Origin: Phlegmacium glaucopus
Lineage: Eukaryota; Basidiomycota; Agaricomycetes; Agaricales; Cortinariaceae
Direction of reading: 5' to 3'
DNA length: 14,949 bases
Assembly (NCBI GenBank): GCA_015039465.1
Contig: MU130707.1
Location: forward strand, 1-14,949
The notes under the pieces were generated by a model. The model was not told the DNA's origin and did no database searches. It saw only the letters and a program-made list of their open reading frames with translations. A program made the position numbers and the translations under genes. Below are positions 9,303 to 14,949 of the stretch, in pieces. Numbering within the stretch: position 1 is the stretch's first letter; the number at the start of each line of letters is the position of its first letter.

Positions 9303-10485
9303 GATCGGACATTCCACAGCATATACCAGGGTCCTATACTATATCAACAACTTCTTCATCAGACATCACGTGCACGTTCCCGATCATGTATCGACTACGA
9401 CCATCTTTTTGGCGACAGACTTCAAGTGAGGCGAGGCCTACCTTAAAAAAAACTCGGTTACCCAGCCTCAAACTAGTTAGTAGTAACATATTCCTACCTG
9501 ACCGAAAATCTGGTTATGATTATAACAGCAACAGATTGTTGAGATCATCACGAACTTCAGGCTTTATCTCAGTGACTGTATTTGATATAGATGCTAGACT
9601 CTTATATAAAGCGAGGGTCAGAGACGCAGTAGGTCATTACAACAGACACGAAGTCATGAAGGTAACTACTGCAGACTCGGATTTTATTGGAATGTGTCTC
9701 GAAGCCTTCCTCTACGGTAAGATATTTTGTCTACAACTTGCACGGCCCCTGCTAAAGAAGTATAATATTAACCTACCATCCCAGGACTCTATTCTGGCAT
9801 ATTCGCCATGTATTTGCAAGGAACATCGAAAAAAGGCATCGACAAGAAAACAAGTATTCTTTTCTATGCTATCTGTGCTCTATATGTTCTATCTATTGTT
9901 ATGGTTCTGCTTGATATAACAGGGTTCATATATGGGACAGTTACAGTTAGTAACAATTCCATCAATAACCATTTTGTTTAACACTTTCACAGAATCCCAC
10001 GGCATCACTTCACCTTTCTTTTATTCAAGGTGCAGTGTCTGGTTGCTGCGATTTCATCGCTCAATTTATTCTAGTATGTATAAACTATAGTATGCCTATC
10101 GTTAATTTTGTTCATGCAAATCTCAAAGATCTACCGTTGCTGGATTGTGTGGGGTTGCAATATCCCTGTCGTGATCCTTCCTTCAGTCCTAGCATTTGTA
10201 TTCCTAGGTCAGTCAACCTATATATCTTAATTGACTGGCCAAATTCAATTCTTTGCCTCTAGTTATCTGGCTAGCAGGTAACGGCTCACAGATCATTCTC
10301 TCAGGCCAACTTGTACAACCTCACTGGGCCCAAGGGATGATTCTGGCAGCCGTCGCCGTGTCCATGACCGTGAATGCTCTGGTGACGTGCTTAATTGTGT
10401 CCAAGATCCTCAAAATGTACCATGAAGTCAAGTCTGCCTTAGGCTCGGACGACCAAGGTTTGGGCGCCACTGGTGGGAGCAAAAT
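9301..10485 (+). repeat. Tandem duplication, unit B (1.2 kb)
   Basis: Second copy of 8048-9226. It opens with the last 35 bases of the hAT right terminal repeat (9301-9335) and the neighbouring ATACTATA (9336-9343), without the rest of the transposon, then carries the promoter and the first five exons of the membrane-protein gene. Unlike unit A it continues without a break into the gene's 3' part. Confidence 0.95.
9602..9610 (+). promoter_or_regulatory. TATA box of the membrane-protein gene
   Basis: TTATATAAA lies about 46 bases before the ATG at 9656. The same motif precedes the truncated copy at 8349-8357. Its position supports the downstream ATG as the true start in place of an upstream in-frame ATG. 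Confidence 0.6.
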
Positions 10486-10983
10486 TCGGACTGCCATATT
10501 CATAGTAATTGAATCCGGCATGGTATTGTTTTCAATCCAATTGGCTCGGTTCGTGGCTAGCTTTTTTATATCGACGGACGCTGGCATTGCAACGCTTAAT
10601 ATCATCATTTATATCCACCAAATGCTCAATGTGATTACAACATCAGTCACTGCTACCTCATATTTTACTAATAACATGAATCTACCTAGGGTATAACACC
10701 TACAATCATCCTGGTGCGGCTCTCCATGGGATTATCCTTCCACGATCAGGAATCCATGATAGAATCTTCCACTGGGAGTTTGCACTTTGCGACCAACAAT
10801 CCAAATTCAATATCAGAAATGGAAACGGAAGATGTCGGTATTGTGAATAGAGATGATGATATTGGCGTTGGACAAAGTGACGATATCGAGATGGTAGCGG
10901 AAACAGAAGATGTCGGTATTGTGGACAGAGATGATGTTATTGGCGTTCAACAAAGTGACGATATCGAGATGGTAGATAGATGA
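9656..10983 (+). CDS. Multi-pass membrane protein, fungal, function unknown
   Basis: Six exons are inferred from conserved hydrophobic frame and splice signals: 9656-9716, 9785-9945, 9993-10073, 10129-10207, 10263-10630 and 10690-10983. They join in frame to about 347 residues. The product has about seven hydrophobic segments (roughly residues 8-27, 45-68, 80-98, 108-128, 145-172, 200-225 and 238-260), then a hydrophilic tail of about 85 residues. The arrangement resembles the expanded seven-helix hypothetical proteins of mushroom-forming fungi, with landmarks such as IYRCWIVWG, KIRTAIFIVIESG and a TPTIILVRLSMGLSFHD end to the last helix. No catalytic motif is visible. The location is presumably a cell membrane; a receptor-like role would be speculation. 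This is the intact partner of the pseudogene at 8403-9223. Confidence 0.75.
10822..10977 (+). repeat. Two 78-bp tandem repeats in the membrane-protein tail
   Basis: Units 10822-10899 and 10900-10977 differ at only a few bases and each encode 26 residues of the pattern ETEDVGIV.RDD.IGV.QSD. The tail is acidic. The period is a multiple of three, so the frame is kept and the repeat number can vary without breaking the protein. Confidence 0.9.
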
Positions 10984-11033
10984 TCACAATCACATAGGCA
11001 ACATGCACTAGACTTGTAGATATGGCACATATC

Positions 11034-11039
11034 AATAAA
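11034..11039 (+). terminator. Possible polyadenylation signal AATAAA
   Basis: AATAAA lies 51 bases after the membrane-protein stop codon, a normal distance for a 3' processing signal. Fungal signals are degenerate, so this is only suggestive. Confidence 0.4.
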
Positions 11040-11350
11040 CTGTGGTCGTGCAGTGGTCGAAAACATCCATAACGAGCGCTCGGCGCCTTATTTCACCTCA
11101 CACTGCAGTCCATTCCTTATTTCTAAATTCTCCCTCTCGATTATCCATGAACTACTACCTCATCTTATACCCTTCTCGCCTAGCCACTTGACCCACTGCC
11201 TATGTGATGGCACGTTCACGATTTTGCACCTAGCAGGACAGCCATCGAGGTTAGTATATTTCACAGTCACATTTTCGTCTTCGAATACTCATTGCATCTT
11301 TCATGCCTTTTATTCTTTTTACAATTTACCCAGTCTTCAAAGGCCCTTAA
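11040..11350. other. Intergenic, no supported gene
   Basis: The stretch is pyrimidine-rich on the plus strand. A GTG-started open frame crosses it, but no domain is recognisable. A possible exon end near 11250 (CATCGAG then GTTAGT) and an acceptor near 11333 (ACCCAG) could belong to the same decayed gene as the short frame that follows. Confidence 0.35.
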
Positions 11351-11464
11351 AAGATGTTAGAGAGTTGCCAAAGATCAGTTCAACTCAAAGCAACCATAGA
11401 TAACAACCTTGGCACCTCGTCTGCAGAATTTCTTCGGCAATCGTTCACCCAGCCACCCAAATAA
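11351..11464 (+). pseudogene. Short coding-like fragment, possible gene relic
   Basis: A 38-codon frame begins K-M-L-E-S-C-Q-R directly after an in-frame TAA (11348-11350) and ends at TAA 11462-11464 with the sequence SFTQPPK. Its composition looks like protein, not noise, but it has no upstream exon in frame and no recognised family. Its end overlaps the start of the dispersed repeat copy. I treat it as a relic with low confidence. Confidence 0.2.
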
Positions 11465-11666
11465 TTGATGGGGTCGAGATGGTAGCGTTGATCGGGTGTT
11501 AATCGTCAGAGAAGCGACGTTGAAATCCTACCGTAGATAAATCATTGTTCGAATATATTGAGCGGAGATCAGTTGATGTCAAAATGAAATGAAAACGACT
11601 CAGCAACTGACTTTTCGTCTATCTGATCCAATGCAACAACCGTGTCATCATCTGGCTGCTACGTCA
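11447..11666 (-). repeat. Diverged copy of the 7164-7359 sequence
   Basis: It aligns in the same orientation with 7164-7359, with shared blocks such as GAGATGGTAG, TTTTCGTCTA and GTGTCATCATCT, several substitutions and a few indels. The minus strand keeps a coding-like DDDTVVALDQIDEK run after one frame correction. It is older than the identical inverted copy at 12558-12652. Confidence 0.65.
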
Positions 11667-12136
11667 ATAATTGGGTTGGACCTCTTTCGTCGAATCCAAA
11701 TGTTCATCAAGTATGGCATCACTCCTCCGCAATGGCATTCTTCGATTCCCAACTGGATGATTTCATCATGACGAGGTTATATACCAAAGTCCACCAACAA
11801 ACCTTCTTGAAACCAAAATGAGAAAACGCGATATTCATCGGCGCGTTTGCGTCTGTCAATGACATCACGATAGTTCATCACTTGATCCACAGTTTTAATG
11901 AGAGAGATGAATCAAATTCTGTCTGGGCAGTGATTTCACGTACGTATAAAGTAGATTCTTGTAGAAATCGACAAGCTTCCAAAGGACCTTTTGTATGCAT
12001 CGCATAGAGGATGATTTGACGCAACCACGGACTTGGAGCCTCCACGTCAGTAACTGGGAGGCCAGATATGAAATATCCACGGACAGAGGTTCAAAATAGT
12101 ATCGGCATCTGCCTCAAAAGGAGAGATAATATTGAA
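11648..12136 (-). pseudogene. Decayed protein-coding gene of unknown family
   Basis: Four coding-like runs follow each other on the minus strand in different frames: FNIISPFEADADTILNL (12136-12086), GYFISGLPVTDVEAPSPW and its continuation (about 12080-11900), TVDQVMNYRDVIDRRKRADE onward (11895-11781), and HDEIIQLGIEECHCGGVMPY onward (11773-11651). Frame changes and stops separate them. The order is collinear, so this is most simply one gene broken by frameshifts, possibly with unrecognised introns. I cannot name the family. Its 3' end abuts the 11447-11666 repeat, so that repeat may be the gene's last exon. Confidence 0.45.
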
Positions 12137-12557
12137 GGGTTTCTGATTATTGAGTGAGGATTGGAGCTCAGGTTTCCTCGCCGCGTGTTACCAGTGAAGG
12201 GGTATATTCAATAAATTTTTTGGAATGTACCGAGTTCTCAGTATTGAGAACTCGGTCTTTACAACCTGGGCCCGCAAAATCGAACGGGTTGGCATCTATT
12301 CGTGCGGGTTTAGCCGGTCGGCCTCGGATCTCGGACTCTGCACTGCGAAGGCAATTGTATTTCAAACTCAGCAGAAGTTGGTCTCCGCCGTCTTTCATTC
12401 CACCAAATGTCTCTAAACGAACAGGCATCATCTACAGAGCCCTAGGAATTCAGTTAAAAATTTGGAGGAATACGAACGACCCCATCCACCCACAACTGCA
12501 TGTCCCTGGATCAGCATTAAAATACAAGTCTCGGGGTTACATTGGATATGCGCTCCC
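12137..12557. other. Region without a supported gene, holds a palindrome
   Basis: A 28-base perfect palindrome-like hairpin lies at 12229-12256. An open frame crosses the region on the plus strand into the 95-bp repeat, but it shows no domain and probably owes its length to chance. The sequence may be part of a mobile element, though no end repeats or coding domain were found. Confidence 0.4.
12229..12256. repeat. 28-bp inverted repeat (12-base arms, 4-base loop)
   Basis: ACCGAGTTCTCA (12229-12240) is followed by GTAT and then its exact reverse complement (12245-12256). It could be a hairpin, a dimeric protein-binding site or two abutting element ends. Nothing nearby decides between these. 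Confidence 0.8.
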
Positions 12558-12652
12558 TAGCAGCTTAGATGATGACACAGGTGTTGTATTGGATTTAGTA
12601 GACGAAAAGTGAGCTAGTGACTCGTTTTCTTTTCTTTTCGACAACAGCTGAC
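12558..12652 (-). repeat. Right arm of the 95-bp inverted repeat; last normally written DNA in the window
   Basis: The reverse complement equals 7265-7359 at all 95 positions, so this arm is in ordinary antiparallel orientation. The match breaks at 12653, exactly where the backwards-written block starts. If that block is read from 14949 downward, it continues the match from 7264 with no gap. Confidence 0.95.
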
Positions 12653-12782
12653 ATGATGATTGATCAAACTCCGACCCATTGGCTCAAAAAATTCCATTCA
12701 GAGCGGAGTGAACTTTAGACAGCGGTTTTTCTACCAGCATCAGCTATGTACTAGCCCTTGCACGTGCACTACAGACTACTTA
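12653..12782. repeat. Backwards-written homologue of the membrane-gene upstream region (8102-8235)
   Basis: Read from 12782 down to 12653 without complementing, the text matches 8102-8235 closely (a few substitutions and short indels), including the stretch around CATCACGTGCACGTTCCCGA. In the corrected orientation it would lie at the far right end of the window, in the same direction as the unit A/B promoters. This suggests a third copy of the membrane-protein locus begins there. Confidence 0.85.
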
Positions 12783-12977
12783 TATATTATGATAGCATTC
12801 TATAGACAAGTTGTGAACTAGACTGCCTTGAGCCTAGACGGCACGACTTCCGTTGCCGGGTGAGTTTGGTCAAACTTTGAAGTATCCGGTTCTTATAGTC
12901 TTAACCGTCGGCATATGGTGCTTCTTTCCGCTGGAGATAGAGTTCAAATGGAAGGGGTGTTTATCTATAATAGCGCA

Positions 12978-14611
12978 GATAGGACAGAGACAGTGTACCA
13001 AGGAAAACATCTGAAGCTGGAAATGCTAGTAGAAGGTGCCGTTGTTGTGAACGGGCTGTATAGAGGGTAAGAGTAACTCGAAGTGAGAAACGCGACCTGG
13101 AACTCTCTATGCCATAAGAAGTCGCAAATACTCCTAACTAAATAGACACGGACGCTTTCATGGATTCTTCTACGCCGACAGATACCAACACTACGCATCC
13201 TCCGCAACCTCCTTCGAAACTTCTCGAAGTGCCCTGTCCATGTTATATCCACTACAGTTAAGATCCATTGAATGCCTTTAACCGTGAAAGGACAGAACTG
13301 CGAAGTTTACCGGTTTACTGGTTTATAAATTGATGTAGTCGGTATAGCCGCTACCAAAAGAGGGTTAATCTAGTTCAGTTACCTGGCCAAATGCAAGTTA
13401 CGCGTAGAGGTCCTCTATGGAATGTTCAACTGCAAAATAGTCAACTTTGTCGCCTGACCCCCACCTGTCCCAACTAGGGACCGAAACCAAATAACTCACT
13501 ACTTAAGGGCCTTGGCCGAGGTTAGACTTCTATACCTTCAACCTGTTCCTTTTACCTAGACGTACCAAACTACTCCGGTCTCCATAATTTTAGGGTAACG
13601 CCGGGAAGCGTCCGCTCTACCCGCACCGTGGGCCTTTCTTACCGCGTAAAAGTTGGTATGGCGGTATGTGGTGCCCTCCTTTGAACCTATGCTTCGTCGA
13701 GACACGCCCCAGTTGAAACAAGGACGGTTAACTCCGGCTTCCGCGCGAGAAGAGGTAACCACATTCAGTCATGGACCGTAATGGGATAAGTTAACAAACT
13801 GTTGGTAAAGGAACGTCCTACCTGTACGACGTGTCCCACTGCCTCCACTCATTACGGCGACTTATTGAAAGCTCGACAAGAAATTTAATAAAAATTGTAG
13901 TCTCCACACGCAATTCGAGCTTGGAACATAAGTGACTGGTGCTTGAACTTTAGCTGCCTATAGCCATCCTTGTCGATAACTCTGCGGATACCTTCGCTGG
14001 CAGGCTAACTGGCAGGCTTTCCTAGCTGGAATGTGGCTTTGTGGAGTGAAAGTCTGCTGAGCATGTTCACAACTAATAGGGCGGGTGATAACATGTTGTC
14101 CATAGCTGAGACTATAAGCGCTTCGATGAGCTAGCCGGCAAGCGTTGTACTAGTTGAAAGAGCAACGGCTCATGGTCTACCTAGCCTAACGGCAGATGTA
14201 CAACACATCGCAGCGTCCTCTAAACTTCTACGTGCTTCACCATTCAATAGATTAAAACATTCCACAGTACCCAAATCAATGGTCGATGACTGGCGGGGAA
14301 GGTGTCCAACTATACGGCTTAATGCAGCATTCACAAACTTAGAGAGACTGCCCTTGAAAACCTGTCTGGTAGACTGGCTACTAGAGAGAAAACTATACAT
14401 CTAACCGTACTGTCAAGGAGTTAGGAACAATGCACCTGGAGGGCGCACTCTTCATGTACATGTATAGATCAAGGCTTGGAACCAATGTGGTCCGAAGTTC
14501 TGAGGGAGTCTCCCGTCCATGTTATATCCACTACAGTTAAGATCCAATGAATGCCTTTAACCGTAAAACATATTTAAAAAATAGTTTCCAGAAACTATAG
14601 GTACTAAGGTA
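12978..14611. CDS. LSM-domain protein (NAA38/LSMD1-like NatC auxiliary subunit), written backwards and split by a formamidase insert
   Basis: Reading from high to low coordinates without complementing: exon 1 is 14611 to 14554 (ATG at 14611-14609) and exon 2 is 13225 to 12978 (stop TAG at 12980-12978). A copy of the end of exon 1 plus a 49-base GTAAGT..AG intron lies directly before exon 2 (13274-13226). The joined product would have about 101 residues. Exon 2 carries the LSM-type core: LRITTIDSRIFLGTFAGTDK (Sm1) and GRYVGQVLLPWKMIVKVE (Sm2). The family includes NAA38/LSMD1, an auxiliary subunit of the NatC N-terminal acetyltransferase. The full exon 1 and exon 2 are separated by the second formamidase copy, so the gene would need a roughly 1.3-kb intron or is broken. 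Whether it is expressed is unknown. Confidence 0.7.
13236..13285. repeat. 50-bp direct repeat, copy next to LSM exon 2
   Basis: It matches 14515-14564 with one mismatch. In the corrected reading it is the end of LSM exon 1 plus most of the intron. The two copies flank the formamidase insert in the manner of a target duplication. Confidence 0.9.
13287..14449. pseudogene. Second, 5'-truncated formamidase copy, written backwards
   Basis: The text is the non-reversed complement of 4921-6073, including introns and the 9-base microexon, ending at the complement of the stop codon (14447-14449). Exon 1 and the start of exon 2 (before SCLDASNG) are missing. Some differences are silent or conservative, such as GGA to GGG in WGW and Val to Ile in TTGVDSD. 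Others near the truncated end change conserved residues: Gly to Cys in VQGA, Asp to Tyr in KDST and Leu to Ser. I infer a true diverged paralogue that no longer makes enzyme. Confidence 0.88.
14515..14564. repeat. 50-bp direct repeat, copy next to LSM exon 1
   Basis: Partner of 13236-13285. It is also the complement-direction counterpart of 6149-6198 in the left locus. In the corrected reading it covers the last bases of LSM exon 1 and its intron. Confidence 0.9.
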
Positions 14612-14787
14612 TAACCCCAACTCGCCCCCCTAGAACTCTCTACGTGTGTTTTGACTCAAGTTTCTCGTTGACGCAGATGAAGCAGATGAATACTAACAAC
14701 ATTTTAAAGCACCGCCGGCTGTTAGCGTTAAGTTACTGGACTACTGAATACACAATAATGGTCTCCCACCTCAAGCAAGGTTCACTC

Positions 14788-14789
14788 GT
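14788..14789. other. MITE-empty paralogous site
   Basis: Flanking text pairs with 6410 on one side and 7098 on the other, with two bases where the left locus has the TA target plus the 683-bp element. One of the two differs (T to C after complementing). A 6-base deletion lies a few bases further on. The site therefore represents the locus before the element inserted, or a different lineage of it. Confidence 0.8.
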
Positions 14790-14949
14790 GGTGGTGCCAG
14801 GTCCCGCAGGAGTATTGACACTATTTAAACGGTTCATGTGGCGGGATAGACGCCGTGGGGGCTTATAACTACTCCGCCTCTACCATCACAGCTGATCGCA
14901 CAGTTAGTAGCCTTTTCGCTGTAGAGCCACCACTTAGATAACTTATCTC

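Larger units (their letters stand above)
12653..14949. other. String-reversed block (reverse, not reverse complement)
   Basis: Base by base the block is the non-reversed complement of normal DNA elsewhere in the window. For example, 13287-13410 pairs with the complement of 4921-5044 in the same left-to-right direction, with 6 mismatches in 124 bases and no gap. Similarly 14790-14949 follows 7098-7264, and 12653-12782 read backwards matches 8102-8235. Reading the block from 14949 to 12653 without complementing restores splice sites, reading frames and conserved proteins. The minus strand as given therefore shows mirror images. Any forward or minus-strand open frame inside it is meaningless. 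The likeliest origin is a processing or assembly step that reversed a segment but did not complement it. Confidence 0.95.

Noticed and set aside
11053..11403. A 116-residue frame with GTG start
   Set aside because: No ATG, no domain and composition of a pyrimidine-rich intergenic stretch; it probably crosses splice-like signals.
12154..12612. A 152-residue plus-strand frame ending in the 95-bp repeat
   Set aside because: Only its last 17 codons have a homologue in the window; the rest has no recognisable domain and overlaps a palindrome.
12825..13271. An apparent plus-strand multi-exon gene with plausible introns (for example 13072-13145) and protein-like runs such as FHGFFYADRYQHYASS
   Set aside because: The same bases read backwards give the conserved LSM-domain protein in one frame with correct splice signals, and flanking text is clearly reversed. 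The forward reading is an accident.
12965..14868. Open frames on either strand inside the reversed block (12965-13252 minus, 13556-13762 minus, 14170-14400 minus, 14644-14868 plus)
   Set aside because: All are readings of text that is in the wrong orientation; none has a recognisable domain.
13287..14949. A real biological mirror copy made by parallel-strand copying
   Set aside because: No polymerase or repair pathway copies in parallel. The precise block boundaries and ordinary paralogue-type divergence are fully explained by string reversal of a normal inverted duplicate.

Overview
The window looks like a gene-dense stretch of a filamentous fungus, most likely an agaricomycete basidiomycete. 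Genes are split by many 47-70 base introns with GT..AG ends, intergenic gaps are short, and one gene belongs to a hydrophobic multi-pass membrane protein type I associate with mushroom-forming fungi. The family assignments below come from reading conserved motifs, not from a database search.

Left part (1-6400): a hairpin-forming GAACCG repeat; the possible 3' end of a lysine-rich gene; a complete 12-exon mismatch-repair gene (PMS1/PMS2-type MutL, 1077-4659); and 110 bases later a 7-exon acetamidase/formamidase-family gene (4769-6073) with a cluster of GATA-factor sites in its short promoter. Just downstream, on the minus strand, lies exon 1 of a small LSM-domain (NAA38/LSMD1-like) gene whose exon 2 is missing here.

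Middle part (6400-12650): mobile-element and rearrangement territory. A 683-bp TA-flanked MITE (6413-7095) and a 709-bp non-autonomous hAT element with an 8-bp target duplication (7374-8082) are followed by a 1.2-kb tandem duplication carrying a 6-exon multi-pass membrane protein gene. The first copy is a pseudogene and the second is intact (9656-10983). The duplication junction holds a 79-base exact copy of PMS1 intron/exon DNA. Beyond it are decayed gene fragments and repeats, ending in a perfect 95-bp inverted repeat (7265-7359 against 12558-12652).

Right part (12653-14949, to the window end): this whole block is written backwards. Its text is the REVERSE, not the reverse complement, of normal DNA. 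Base by base it is the non-reversed complement of the formamidase region (13287 upward pairs with 4921 upward). If the string is reversed without complementing, it continues the 95-bp inverted repeat with no base lost or gained and reveals a second diverged formamidase copy, a MITE-free paralogous site, a piece of the membrane-gene upstream region and a complete LSM-domain gene. No known biological process produces this, so a sequence-handling or assembly error is by far the likeliest cause. The paralogous content of the block nevertheless appears real: it is diverged and element-free. The underlying locus would be a large inverted duplication in which a formamidase segment has been inserted into the LSM gene, flanked by 50-bp direct repeats.
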